From contig AP018533.1 in assembly GCA_003573975.1 (NCBI GenBank), positions 3,038,319 through 3,102,318 of the forward strand: 64,000 bases of DNA, given 5' to 3'. Made by a program: the position numbers and the translations under genes. The notes beneath the pieces are model-generated. The model saw only the letters and a list, made by a program, of their open reading frames with translations, was not told where the DNA came from and searched no databases. The first letter of the stretch is position 1; each line of letters opens with the position of its first letter. Shown here one piece after another: positions 17,172 through 26,419 of this stretch. This stretch comes from Clostridiales bacterium CCNA10. GTDB lineage: Bacteria > Bacillota > Clostridia > Oscillospirales > Oscillospiraceae.

Positions 17172-18882
17172 CGCTATCCTCTCCTGACGGACACATAAGC
17201 TGCCCTATGGGCGGCAAATTCAGCTCTCCATCCTCCGCAAAGAGGTATACATAGACGTTTTTGCCGTCCCAAACCACTTTTTTGACGATAGTACGCAGCA
17301 GGCGACGCCGTTCTTCAATAGTAGTCGAATCCACCGTGTCGGCGAATGACTCAATCATATCTCTATAGAAAAATAGATTTTGGCTCAGAGCATTACTCTG
17401 CCTAGCAAGCTTTTCCAATTCAGCAATTCTTGTCTGCTCCTGTTCGCTCTGCCGGTGCAGCTCATCGATCTGCTCCATGACGTATTTGGCCGAGGTCTCG
17501 CTGGCAACGGACAGAGATTCCACCAGTCGTTTGATGCGGGCTTCTGTTTCAGCATGGTTCTTCACTAATAAAGTCAACTCAGCTTCATAACTTGCTTTGT
17601 TGTCATTGATTACTTTCTTGGTTTTTGACAGTAACTGGCCAAAGTCTTTTTTGTCGGTGGCAACCTTACGTATTTCCTCAACAATCTTAGCATCTAGAGT
17701 GTTGCCGTTGCAGTTTTTCATACTACAGACAGTACCATGACTGCGCTCTTTGGTGGAGCACATATAGGTGTAAATCAACTCCCCATTAGCATTAGTGCGA
17801 CCAGTCAGTTTCGGGCGCATATAGTCACCGCACTCGCCACAACGCAGAAGGCCGGACAAAAGCGCCACATTGCTGCGCGGTTTGCGATAGCTCTTGGATT
17901 TGTTCACGTCCAGCATAGACTGTACTCGTACCCAGTTTGCACCGGAGATAATGCCGGGATGTTTCCCCACTGCCACAATCCAATCTTCCATCGGGCGAAT
18001 CTGAGTAGCCTTGCCAGGGCGTTGGAGCGTGCGGTTGTAGGCCATAATACCGTGCTCACCGTCAAACTCCGATGGCTCAGCAAAAAGGTCTACGTTGTTC
18101 TCCTTGAGATACTGATACGCCGTATCGTCAGCAATCATATAAACCGGATTTGTCAGAATACCCCGGATGGCAAAGCGTGTGAACTGCTTGCCGCGCTTTG
18201 TGACACAGCGGTGCTCTAATAAGTACTGGTCAGTTTTACTGAGGGAGCCACTTTCCGTGAACACAGAAAAAATTGTCTTTACCAGCTGAATCTCCTCCGG
18301 AATAGGTTTGAGCTTACAAGCTTTTTTTACCTTGCCATCTACTGTTACGCTGGACAAGCTTTCCGAAGCGTAGCCAGTTGGTGTCGTCCCACCCAGCCAG
18401 CGTCCGGTCTTGGACAGCTCATGCATGTTGTCGCGGATACGCTCGGCTATGGTTTCTCGCTCCAGCTGGGAGAACACTGACGCGATATACATCATTGCAC
18501 GCCCCATTGGAGAGGACGTGTCGAACTGTTCCCGGATGGAAATGAAGTCAATGTGCCGGTCACCCAGATCCTCGATGAGCTTTGCAAAGTCACCAATATT
18601 GCGGCTGATACGGTCAAGGCGATAGACGACAATAGCAGCGAACTCAATCTTCTGGGAATCCTTCATCATCTGCTTGAACTGCGGACGCTCCAGATTGCCG
18701 CCGGAAAACCCCTCGTCCTCATATACAAGCGCATGCTCCGCCTCGTCTTCGCCAAAGTGCATTGCAATATATTGGCGGCACAGCTCAATCTGGTTCTCAA
18801 TACTTTCGCCTTTCCCGGTAAATTTGGATTTGCGGGAATAGATGACGTATTGCTTCACCTGCGGCTGGTCTGTTGTTTTCAT
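17167..18882 (-). CDS. Large serine recombinase, SpoIVCA-like (sigK element excisionase)
   Basis: A 571-residue large serine recombinase. Catalytic Ser19 lies in YSRKS, the helix VVYRLDRISRNIGDF follows near 90-105, then a recombinase domain, a zinc ribbon (CGECGDYM and later CSTKERS and CSMKNC) and a coiled coil. ATG 18882 is preferred because CGAGGTG lies seven bases upstream. The gene abuts and overlaps the attachment core, and its stop codon is part of it, so after excision the 3' end would be joined to the other arm of the element. It should cut out the element in the sporulating mother cell. Role is inferred from position in sigK. Confidence 0.87.
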   Translation of the reverse strand: MKTTDQPQVKQYVIYSRKSKFTGKGESIENQIELCRQYIAMHFGEDEAEHALVYEDEGFSGGNLERPQFKQMMKDSQKIEFAAIVVYRLDRISRNIGDFAKLIEDLGDRHIDFISIREQFDTSSPMGRAMMYIASVFSQLERETIAERIRDNMHELSKTGRWLGGTTPTGYASESLSSVTVDGKVKKACKLKPIPEEIQLVKTIFSVFTESGSLSKTDQYLLEHRCVTKRGKQFTRFAIRGILTNPVYMIADDTAYQYLKENNVDLFAEPSEFDGEHGIMAYNRTLQRPGKATQIRPMEDWIVAVGKHPGIISGANWVRVQSMLDVNKSKSYRKPRSNVALLSGLLRCGECGDYMRPKLTGRTNANGELIYTYMCSTKERSHGTVCSMKNCNGNTLDAKIVEEIRKVATDKKDFGQLLSKTKKVINDNKASYEAELTLLVKNHAETEARIKRLVESLSVASETSAKYVMEQIDELHRQSEQEQTRIAELEKLARQSNALSQNLFFYRDMIESFADTVDSTTIEERRRLLRTIVKKVVWDGKNVYVYLFAEDGELNLPPIGQLMCPSGEDSE

Positions 18883-18985
18883 AGCAACACCTCGCATTAC
18901 ATTGTTAGGTTGTTAGATATATTGTAACGGATTGGAACCCATTTGAAAAGGTGCAAATAAGATTTTTTGAAAAGTTCTCCAAAGA

Positions 18986-19036
18986 ACGTTATACCCCTTT
19001 ATACCCCTTTCAAAAGGGTATAAAGGGGTATAACGT
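18986..19036. repeat. Long inverted repeat between recombinase and DUF2442-HTH genes
   Basis: Arms ACGTTATACCCCTTTATACC and its complement (23 paired bases with one bulge, TATACCCCTTT itself repeated twice in each arm) around a three-base centre. It lies a few bases after the stop of the HTH gene. No T run follows directly, so it may be a binding site or processing hairpin rather than a simple terminator. Confidence 0.75.
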
Positions 19037-19040
19037 ATTC

Positions 19041-19856
19041 TCACTGCCAGTTTCGTTTCAGGACTTCACTTTTGAGATACAGCGTGCTCTTCTCCGATGT
19101 TTTGATTGGATGCAGCTTCCCGCGTTTTGTAAGGTCAATGATGTTCTGCCGGGAGCAACCCAATATCTCCGCCGCTTCCGATGCGTTGATGATTCTGTGC
19201 GCGGCAAAGTTCCGGAAGTCTTCCATCGTCAGCGGAACACTTTTGCCAATTCGGTAGAGCATCGTGTCCGAAATGGTCATGTTCACATCCCATGCAACAC
19301 CGTATCCGCCGGTCTGCATCTGTACATACTGAAAATAGTCCGGCTTCTTGAGAAGAACTTGAAATGTCTTCGTCTTTTCAAAATGCTTCTGCAAATCGCA
19401 CTTCTTCACTACGCCATCCCGGAAAAATACCAGCAGGCAATGGTTCTCCAGCGGCAGCACATCTTCAATTCTCTTTGAGAGCCGCCGCGTAATTTCTTCC
19501 GGAAGCTCCTTCTCGTTAATGGGAACAAGGTAGTAATCATCCTGTGCGCATCGCCCCATTGCCAGCATCAGAAGCTCGTACTCATCATATTCCTTCAGAT
19601 GATTGTCGCGCAGAATCTCACCGATGTTCTGGCGGTCGATCGGAACGATCCGCTGCTGAACCCAGATCTTGCTCCAATAGGAATTGACTGTGGTTTCCCC
19701 ACGCTTCACAAAGGAGTCCAGCAACAGCGGCGTTTCCCATGCATCCGCATTTTCAGGCAGCTCAATATAGAACTGCTTTTCCTGCTTGTAATACAGGAGG
19801 TACGCCAGATCCTTCTGCTCCTGCGTCGATTCATCTCGAATTGCAAAAATCTTCAT
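19041..19856 (-). CDS. DUF2442-like protein with C-terminal helix-turn-helix
   Basis: A 271-residue protein. The middle (about 150-215) has the DUF2442 pattern: LLVFFRDGVVKKCDL, a Phe/Leu stretch, a Tyr-Phe pair and GVAWDVNMTISDTMLY. The C-terminus is a MerR/excisionase-like helix-turn-helix (NASEAAEILGCSRQNIIDLT, then GKLHPIKT). The N-terminal 140 residues are unrecognised. It is the gene next to the sigK recombinase and separated from it by a striking inverted repeat, so it is a candidate directionality or regulatory factor for excision. That role is inference only. Confidence 0.65.
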   Translation of the reverse strand: MKIFAIRDESTQEQKDLAYLLYYKQEKQFYIELPENADAWETPLLLDSFVKRGETTVNSYWSKIWVQQRIVPIDRQNIGEILRDNHLKEYDEYELLMLAMGRCAQDDYYLVPINEKELPEEITRRLSKRIEDVLPLENHCLLVFFRDGVVKKCDLQKHFEKTKTFQVLLKKPDYFQYVQMQTGGYGVAWDVNMTISDTMLYRIGKSVPLTMEDFRNFAAHRIINASEAAEILGCSRQNIIDLTKRGKLHPIKTSEKSTLYLKSEVLKRNWQ

Positions 19857-20043
19857 ATGCGCTCCACCTTTTCCAAATCATTTCCCATACGCCTTCAGAA
19901 AAGACCCACCAATTTCGATAGAATTACGGTGGACAGACCATGACAAATGGGTCAACTCCTGTTTTTCCTTCATAAGCTGCATATGTACATTCTCACTCCC
20001 CATTATCGTACTTCATTACTTGTCATACGTCAAGCTATAATGC

Positions 20044-20080
20044 AAAAAGCCGCCACCCTGATTTCACTCAGGGCGGCAGC
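20044..20080 (-). terminator. Terminator of the element replication operon
   Basis: Imperfect stem GCCGCCACCCTGA with TCAGGGCGGCAGC followed on the minus strand by TTTTT. It lies 40 bp after the last small gene of the minus-strand block. Confidence 0.8.
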
Positions 20081-20119
20081 TTAAACTTGTTTATAGCAAA
20101 TCGGATAAACAAGTTGACA

Positions 20120-20296
20120 CTATTGCTTGGAACGTAAATGTTCAACTACTGCATCGATAAGCTCCAACTTTTGTTCCGTGGGACAGGGCAACTTCTGCAC
20201 CATCTTTAGTGCTTGTTCCGCATGGAACTTGGCCAGTTCCTTGCTGAGTTTTGCCTTTCCTTCCGGCGTGGTCGGCATAATCAAAAATACTTCCAT
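20120..20296 (-). CDS. Small helical protein, unrecognised
   Basis: A 58-residue ORF starting MEVFLIMPTTPEGKAKLSKE with an AAAGGAA site upstream of ATG 20296. It is highly charged and predicted helical. The frame is open further upstream to 20434 but without a ribosome site. It is the last gene before a terminator in the minus-strand block that includes primase and helicase. No function is recognised. Confidence 0.55.
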   Translation of the reverse strand: MEVFLIMPTTPEGKAKLSKELAKFHAEQALKMVQKLPCPTEQKLELIDAVVEHLRSKQ

Positions 20297-20381
20297 ATCT
20301 ATTGTTCCTTTCAGCAAATTATGTGTGTGCTGTAGCAAATTGCTGTAGCTCTCGTTCGTTATCCTCAAATCTCCGAGTGTT

Positions 20382-20519
20382 TTACGGCTCCGGCTTTTCA
20401 ACAACGAAAAGCGGGAATAGGTCATAGTTTCCATCCTTATCAGAACTCAAATTGAGCTCAGATAGAACCTGCTCCTGAACCTCAGGTTTAAGATCACAAA
20501 TATATATTTCAACGCTCAT
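20382..20519 (-). CDS. Small acidic protein, unrecognised
   Basis: A 45-residue ORF, MSVEIYICDLKPEVQEQVLS followed by an acidic tail ending VVEKPEP. GGAGG lies eight bases before ATG 20519. The pattern of a short beta strand followed by a helix resembles small phage accessory proteins, but no family is assigned. It lies 70 bp after the primase stop. Confidence 0.55.
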   Translation of the reverse strand: MSVEIYICDLKPEVQEQVLSELNLSSDKDGNYDLFPLFVVEKPEP

Positions 20520-20588
20520 GCGTCGTCCTCCATATAAGATTTTGCAAATTAATGGAGAGAGCTGCAGCAACCCGCTGCAGCTCTCAAA

Positions 20589-21680
20589 TCATTTGTCTCG
20601 GAAAAGGTGCCTGTAAAGGTCATCCACACCCTTTTGCTTTTGTGTCCAGGTAATCGGTGCCATTTCAAAACCAGCAGCCGCCCCCATCTCAATATATCGG
20701 TCGCGTGCTTTCCGAACTTCCTCTTTGACCTGATAATCCGAATCAACCATGACGTTGATCCTCTTCACGCCAATGGAGTCTAGTTCTTCAAGGGCTCGTT
20801 CGTACTGAGAATAGCTCGGTATGCCTGTAAGGCCCACAAAACCACACTCATAAGGTGAACCCTGCGCAAAGCTGTAGGCAAGGTCGGATTTCATAACTCC
20901 CTCTGTAAGGCAAACCACTTCATCGCCTTCATGAACACCGACATAATGCGGGCAGCACTTCGACTGTGTTCCGTAGTACTGGTCAACACTCGTCAGGTTA
21001 TAGAATTTCTGGTTGTAGACCTTATCAAGCCGAACCTGAATGGCTTCAATTTGGCCGAGCAGGTTTCGGTCGGGTAGCATGATTCCTGAGCCTCGGATAT
21101 CCAATACCCATTGGCCAGAGTCCTTCTGACAGTAAAATCCGGGAACCCCATCAAGAATGCAGCCACGCTCCAACAGCTCTGTAACAATCCGTTTCAAACG
21201 TGTTGTGGGTGTCGTTCGATAGCATAGCCGCTCCATCTCCTCTGATTTTAGCCCGCGCTCTTTCAAAGCGGATTGATGTGTTGGGCATAGAGTCAATAAT
21301 GAGAGAAGATTGGAATAAGTATTATCCCGCACCTCAGCTGAGGCAATTGGGAGTTCTACCGTTTCTATGGGGCGAGACTTCCGATTATATTTGTGTACTG
21401 GTTCACTCCCATCTGGCCCGAATATCTTGCAGAGTTCTTCGTAAGCCGTATGGAGATTGACATCACAGTACTCTGCATAAAGATGGAGGATGCCTCCACC
21501 TTTACCACAGCGATTACACCGAAACACATTATCGCGGATCTTGACATTCATATGAGCTTTCCGATCTGCACAGAATGGACACCTGCAATGCAGTTGAGTC
21601 CCGGTATCTCGTATGACTTCGATGCCAAGAAGATCAACCACTTGCTCAATATCACATGGCAGATCAGGTATTCTGCCCAT
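20589..21680 (-). CDS. DnaG-like DNA primase (CHC2 zinc finger and Toprim domains)
   Basis: A 363-residue primase that would make RNA primers for element replication. The N-terminal zinc finger is CRCPFCADRKAH...FRCNRCGKGG (about residues 32-64). The Toprim part includes CLTEGVMKSDLAYS (Glu) and VKRINVMVDSDYQVK (Asp-x-Asp). It is shorter than chromosomal DnaG (about 600 residues) and lacks the C-terminal helicase-binding domain, as in many phage and plasmid primases. ATG 21680 follows GGGAGGTGG. It lies downstream of a RecD2-like helicase gene in the same direction. Confidence 0.87.
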   Translation of the reverse strand: MGRIPDLPCDIEQVVDLLGIEVIRDTGTQLHCRCPFCADRKAHMNVKIRDNVFRCNRCGKGGGILHLYAEYCDVNLHTAYEELCKIFGPDGSEPVHKYNRKSRPIETVELPIASAEVRDNTYSNLLSLLTLCPTHQSALKERGLKSEEMERLCYRTTPTTRLKRIVTELLERGCILDGVPGFYCQKDSGQWVLDIRGSGIMLPDRNLLGQIEAIQVRLDKVYNQKFYNLTSVDQYYGTQSKCCPHYVGVHEGDEVVCLTEGVMKSDLAYSFAQGSPYECGFVGLTGIPSYSQYERALEELDSIGVKRINVMVDSDYQVKEEVRKARDRYIEMGAAAGFEMAPITWTQKQKGVDDLYRHLFRDK

Positions 21681-21710
21681 CTAAACCACCTCCCTTAGCT
21701 AGGGGAAGAA

Positions 21711-22535
21711 TCAGCTGGCCATCTGGCCTACCGTTTCCAAAAGCTTTGTAGCCCCTGCTTTCAGTGCGAGATTATGGCCGGAATAGTTCTTCACATACCA
21801 CGCGAGGTCACCTGGGCTCTTCATAGCGATTTCGCCAAGAGACCATCCACTAAAGCGGCCAAAATCAACCTTGACGGCTTTCGCCTGTTCAATGGTCATG
21901 ACACGCAAGTACTCATCCAGCGTTTTGGGGGGCTCCGGAGCAGGAGCATGAGACTGCTGCACAGGAGGGTGAACCTGCTGCTGAGCAGGCTGGGTAGATT
22001 TAGGCGCTGTCGCCGTCTGAGAGAAGACTGGAGGATCCGCTGTCGGTTGAGCGGTAAAACTCGCCACGACACTACCAGGGTGTCCTGCATCTTCATCAGG
22101 TGGCATCTTGATTGGGGCATCCGCGATAATACCGGCCAGCGCATCACCATTCATACAGAACTGCGTACCATAACCTGCATCAGCCAAAGCGCGGCCCTTT
22201 GCGACTGTTTCGGCGATCTCCAAGAAGCGATCGCCAAAGCGGTCTTCCGTTGAGAAACGCTGAGAATACGCCTTCCCAATGAACTGGTCAGCTGGGTCAG
22301 CCTTATCGGCATAGATCCTGCAGCATACGATTGCATTCTTCTCATCAACTCGGATAAGCTCCGGGGCGATCTTTCCATTCGGATGGTGCAGGCGGAACCA
22401 AAGAAGGCGATATTTGACATCAAGGTAGAGATCGTTTTCGCCTTCCTCACCCACGGTAGTACGCACGAAATCAGCGGGGTTAAAACCATCGACAGCGTTG
22501 ATGGCAGGGATCACATTAGAGTTCGATTCACTCAT
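21711..22535 (-). CDS. Phage-type recombination accessory protein, uncertain family
   Basis: A 274-residue protein in three parts. The first (about 1-140) is a compact domain with YLDVKYRLLWFRLHHPNGK and an ETVAKGRALADAGYG helix, similar in style to phage single-strand annealing or Rad52-like proteins. The second is a Pro/Gln-rich linker (about 165-205). The third (about 206-274) has VDFGRFSGWSLGEIAMKSPG and LAWYVKNYSG, a pattern seen in the QSregVF/DUF3820-type domain attached to phage nucleases. It lies between primase and RecD2-like helicase, which supports a DNA-processing role. The exact family is not secure. Confidence 0.5.
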   Translation of the reverse strand: MSESNSNVIPAINAVDGFNPADFVRTTVGEEGENDLYLDVKYRLLWFRLHHPNGKIAPELIRVDEKNAIVCCRIYADKADPADQFIGKAYSQRFSTEDRFGDRFLEIAETVAKGRALADAGYGTQFCMNGDALAGIIADAPIKMPPDEDAGHPGSVVASFTAQPTADPPVFSQTATAPKSTQPAQQQVHPPVQQSHAPAPEPPKTLDEYLRVMTIEQAKAVKVDFGRFSGWSLGEIAMKSPGDLAWYVKNYSGHNLALKAGATKLLETVGQMAS

Positions 22536-22601
22536 GGTAATTGTCCTTTCACAATAAATGTAGAAACGAGGCAGCTTTTGACCACCCCGTTTCCCAAATA
22601 A

Positions 22602-24812
22602 TCACGCTACTCGCCGACTCAGCTCGCGGTTATAATAAGCCACGATTCGATCCGCGAGCACCGTATTTCTTTGACCCACATCACATTTATGGATCGCAAC
22701 AAAGACTGCCTGCTTTTGCCCAATCAGGATGACCTTCGCCTTGGCTCTGGTCACAGCAGTATAGAGCAAATTCCGCCGCAGCATGATATAGTGCTCTTTC
22801 AAAAGAGGAACAATGATGACAGGATACTCTTGCCCTTGGCTCTTATGAATGGTCGTACAGTAGGAGAACTCCAAATCCTCCAGCATTTCCTGCGTGTACT
22901 GTAGTGTCCTTCCATCCAAAAGCCTCACGCATGTGATCGTCTCATCATCCTCTTTCTTCATGTCGGTTATGACGCCGACATCGCCATTTGACACATTGAT
23001 TCGATTTGCCGTCTGCATAATGCGGTCACCAACACGAAATACTCGACTGCCACACTTAACCTCTTTCTTCAGGTTGTTTGGCGGGTTGACAAGGTCTCGA
23101 ATGGTCTCATTCAACGCATTTGCCGCAACCGCACCTCGCTTACGGAGAGGTGAGAGAATCTGCACGTCCTCAATACCATGCAAAGAGACTTCCTGCAGAT
23201 AGTTCTTGATGACCAACTGCGCAGCCTCTTCCGAGTTCTGAACTTCCAAAAACTGAAAGTCATCCCCGAACTGAAGATGTGTGTCGTTGTGGTTGATGGC
23301 ATAGGCGTTTGTGATGATACGGCTATTAGATGCCTGGCGGAAAACAGTCTCTAAGACTGCCGTAGGAACCTTTTCACTTCGAATCATCTCTCGCAGCACA
23401 TTACCCGCGCCAACAGATGGGAGCTGGTCAGCATCACCGACAATAATCAGCTGAGCGCCCGACTTGATACGATCAAGGAGGATATACGCAAGGCGCATGT
23501 CCACCATTGAAAACTCATCAACGACTACCAAGTCTGCTGATAGTAACTCTTTGTCGTTCAGCGGGCTGTCTTCATCCGTCACAAGGCCAAGCGCCGAGTG
23601 AAGTGTAGATGCGTGCATTCCTGTCTGTTCTGCCATGCGCCGACTGGCACGGCCAGTAGGTGCAGCCAAGAGGACTTCATTCGCAGGGAACGCAGCTTTA
23701 TAGATATCCAGTATGAATCGTAGTGTTGTGGTCTTTCCGCTGCCGGGGCCTCCGGTCATGATGGAGATCGGATACGAGAGGCACAGCTTCACAGCATTAC
23801 GTTGCGAAGGAGCCAGTCTTTGATGCAAGGTCCTCTCCGCATTGTCGATTTTGCTGTCCAGATCGTCGATCTTTGTAAAGCCCTCTTGGAGTATCATGGA
23901 CACAATGCGCTTAGCTGACTTAACTTCGCACATGCGCTCGTAACTCAGGTATACACGGCTTCCCTCAACATAGATACGGGATTCCACACGTTCATTTGAG
24001 ATCGCTTGGCGGATTTCCTCTTCGGAAACCACTTCATCATCGCAGCCCATATTGAGAAGCTCATAGCACTGGCCAACCGTCTCATCAACGGATAGAAAAA
24101 GATGCCCAGATACGCGTGCCTCATCCAGCACATAGTTGATCGCACCGGAGTATCGCAAAGGGTGCTTTAAGCTAACTTTTGTTTTACGGGCAACGGAATC
24201 GACTGTCATGAAGCCAAAGCCTTTGATCTTACAGAGTTGGAATGGATCCGTCTTCACGATTCTCAGGCTGTTATCTCCGAACTCTTCTCGGATCATCGCA
24301 ACCTTTTTCATCGAAACACCGAAAGGCGCCAAGTATATCATGAGATCACTCAAGGCTTTCGTTTCCCCGTAGGATTTGATGATAGCCTTGAGTTTTTTCT
24401 GGGCAATCCCCTTGACGCTAAGCAGCTTGTCCGGCTCTTTCTCCAAAACCTCCATCGTCTTATCGCCAAAGCGAGCGACAATGGCCTTTGCGGTCTCAGG
24501 GCCAATTCCCTTGATGATACCGCTGCTCAGGTAAGCAAGGATGCCGGCTTGATCTCTCGGCACGACTTCCTTACACATTGAAACCGACAGCTGTAAACCG
24601 TGTTTGGAATTCTCCCATGTGCCATCCAGTTCCACTTCCACGGCATCTGTAGCAATCAGATGATAGCCAATTGCCGTGAAATGAATCTTGTCGTCATGGT
24701 AGTAAGACCGATTACGGGCTTCCTTTGGAACAGACTCATCAGAAGTACTGTAGGCAAAAATGCAGAAGCCCTTATCGGACTTAAAGATGGTTCTTTCATA
24801 TCGACATAGCAT
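22602..24812 (-). CDS. RecD2-like DNA helicase (SF1)
   Basis: A 736-residue superfamily 1B helicase of the RecD2/YrrC type, which unwinds DNA 5' to 3' in repair and recombination. The N-terminal half has an OB-like start and tandem helix-hairpin-helix segments (SSGIIKGIGPETAKAIVARF and SVKGIAQKKLK). The motor has Walker A MTGGPGSGKTT, Walker B LVVVDEFSMVD, motif III VGDADQLPSVGAGNVL and a late motif TIHKSQGQEYPV. Length matches RecD2. It lies 11 bp after the YqaJ nuclease gene, so nuclease and helicase are coexpressed. Confidence 0.93.
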   Translation of the reverse strand: MLCRYERTIFKSDKGFCIFAYSTSDESVPKEARNRSYYHDDKIHFTAIGYHLIATDAVEVELDGTWENSKHGLQLSVSMCKEVVPRDQAGILAYLSSGIIKGIGPETAKAIVARFGDKTMEVLEKEPDKLLSVKGIAQKKLKAIIKSYGETKALSDLMIYLAPFGVSMKKVAMIREEFGDNSLRIVKTDPFQLCKIKGFGFMTVDSVARKTKVSLKHPLRYSGAINYVLDEARVSGHLFLSVDETVGQCYELLNMGCDDEVVSEEEIRQAISNERVESRIYVEGSRVYLSYERMCEVKSAKRIVSMILQEGFTKIDDLDSKIDNAERTLHQRLAPSQRNAVKLCLSYPISIMTGGPGSGKTTTLRFILDIYKAAFPANEVLLAAPTGRASRRMAEQTGMHASTLHSALGLVTDEDSPLNDKELLSADLVVVDEFSMVDMRLAYILLDRIKSGAQLIIVGDADQLPSVGAGNVLREMIRSEKVPTAVLETVFRQASNSRIITNAYAINHNDTHLQFGDDFQFLEVQNSEEAAQLVIKNYLQEVSLHGIEDVQILSPLRKRGAVAANALNETIRDLVNPPNNLKKEVKCGSRVFRVGDRIMQTANRINVSNGDVGVITDMKKEDDETITCVRLLDGRTLQYTQEMLEDLEFSYCTTIHKSQGQEYPVIIVPLLKEHYIMLRRNLLYTAVTRAKAKVILIGQKQAVFVAIHKCDVGQRNTVLADRIVAYYNRELSRRVA

Positions 24813-24823
24813 TTGATCACTCC

Positions 24824-25861
24824 TTATGCGATGGCCGATTTGACCACCTTAAAGATTCTTGATTCCGTCTGATCCACAAACTCATCATAGATATCAGGAT
24901 ACTGAGCTCGTAGAGCAGATAAACGATCTTTCGATATACCTTCCCGATACAGAGGGTTGTAGGAAACTTTGAAGCACTCGCCGCCCTGTTCACAGGTTCC
25001 TTTGCACGCAGTACCCATCTCTTCGACGATGGGAGCATAGAGGGATTTGATGCGAGTCTCAAGTGCTTTTACCTGAGCATCTAAAGCTCTCTTTTCCTCT
25101 TTGAGGGTCAGAATCTCTTTGAGGTTCACCACAAACTTGCGGTCAAGATCTACAGTCGGTTCAGACTTGTCAGCAGGGCCGAAATAGCGACGAAGAGACT
25201 CCAGAACCGCATCTGGCTTTTCGACCAGAGGCGGCTCCACACGAGCCATGACGTGATTATTCCAGAATGCCGACAGCTCCATGATCGTGTTCTCTTCTTC
25301 CTCGAGGTCACGCTCAATCTTTTGCCATACAAAGTCATTCTCATTATTTGAGAACAGGCAGGCAATGAATGCAACATCGATATTCATCACCGACATGTAG
25401 TGCCGAACCTGCAATTCATAGTGGCGAGGGACTGCGCCGTTCGCCCACTTGAATTGCATGTCATAGTGCGCCGTTTTGCACTCTAAGATGGCCTTACGTC
25501 CATCCGGCAGGGTTACAAAACGATCCACATCGGCAATCAGGAAGGGGAAAAACGGGTGTTGGTACATCCAGTGGTCTTCATACACAGATAGTCCGGTCTT
25601 CTTTGCGAAGATTTGAGCTACCACATCTTCGAGCAAATGCCCAATCTGGAATGTGATGCTTCTGTCCGGCCCATCATCTGACATGACGACCCCGATTTTG
25701 TCATAATAAAGGTCTCGTGCCGTGCGATATGGGGAGGAATTAAGGGCGACAGCTACATCGCTGCCGCCAATTCCTTTTCGCCTCCAACTGAGCCATTGAT
25801 CCTCTGTTAGAGTTGTGATGTCCACCAATCTGTTTGGCGTGTAGTTCAGGTTCAGGCCCAT
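24824..25861 (-). CDS. yqaJ: YqaJ-family viral recombinase (lambda exonuclease-like nuclease)
   Basis: A 345-residue nuclease with the YqaJ signature RKGIGGSDVAVALN near residues 29-42 and the PD-(D/E)xK active site IADVDRFVTLPDGR then AILECKTA. These enzymes resect double-strand ends for annealing-type recombination in phages. YqaJ was named from the B. subtilis skin element, an apt parallel because this gene also lies in a sigK element. The last third is a coiled region with two Cys (CKGTCEQGGECF). AGGAGG precedes ATG 25861. Confidence 0.88.
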   Translation of the reverse strand: MGLNLNYTPNRLVDITTLTEDQWLSWRRKGIGGSDVAVALNSSPYRTARDLYYDKIGVVMSDDGPDRSITFQIGHLLEDVVAQIFAKKTGLSVYEDHWMYQHPFFPFLIADVDRFVTLPDGRKAILECKTAHYDMQFKWANGAVPRHYELQVRHYMSVMNIDVAFIACLFSNNENDFVWQKIERDLEEEENTIMELSAFWNNHVMARVEPPLVEKPDAVLESLRRYFGPADKSEPTVDLDRKFVVNLKEILTLKEEKRALDAQVKALETRIKSLYAPIVEEMGTACKGTCEQGGECFKVSYNPLYREGISKDRLSALRAQYPDIYDEFVDQTESRIFKVVKSAIA

Positions 25862-25864
25862 AGC

Positions 25865-26407
25865 CTACACCTCCTCGCAGCAATCAAACCCACAATTGCC
25901 GCATTCTGGGCATTCCTGATCATCAGGATCCTCGAACGAGGCAAAGCTTGTTATCTCCCCGCAATGCCGACACTTATAAGCAAGTAGATCTTTTTCGGTG
26001 TGCTCTACCGTCCCTGTGTCATCGCAGGTAATGTGTTCCTCAAAACATATTCCCGGCTCTGAGGTCTGGATCATGACAGAAACGCCATCTTCTGCGCAGG
26101 CCTCTGAGAGAGTCAGGCACTCACTAGGAGAATTCTGAGGATATCCACCGATCAAGCAACTGTATGCTGACCATGCGAACGACGCGACAAACGAGTAACT
26201 TGCTTTGGCATCGACGGCAGGCTCGGAGAATTCTTTCATAGCCTCATCAATGAATGCCTGTCTTTTCGACTGGATGAAGCTCCGTGCAAAGAAACGCTTG
26301 CCTGGAATGGTTGAAGGATCGTCTTCGCTGACAAACCGTTCAATGAACGACTTAATGCCATCCCGTGTACCGGTGACATTTACATACCCAAACGCCCAAT
26401 TAGGCAT
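25865..26407 (-). CDS. Ferredoxin-like-fold phage protein with C-terminal zinc ribbon
   Basis: A 180-residue protein. It begins MPNWAFGYVNVTGTRDGIKS, typical of the DUF1281/API92-like ferredoxin-fold proteins of phages and plasmids. The C-terminus has two CxxC pairs (YKCRHCGE and CPECGNCG) plus a final CC, a rubredoxin-like zinc site. It sits three bases before the yqaJ start and shares its operon. Function of the family is unknown. Confidence 0.65.
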   Translation of the reverse strand: MPNWAFGYVNVTGTRDGIKSFIERFVSEDDPSTIPGKRFFARSFIQSKRQAFIDEAMKEFSEPAVDAKASYSFVASFAWSAYSCLIGGYPQNSPSECLTLSEACAEDGVSVMIQTSEPGICFEEHITCDDTGTVEHTEKDLLAYKCRHCGEITSFASFEDPDDQECPECGNCGFDCCEEV

Positions 26408-26419
26408 AATCTATCCTCC

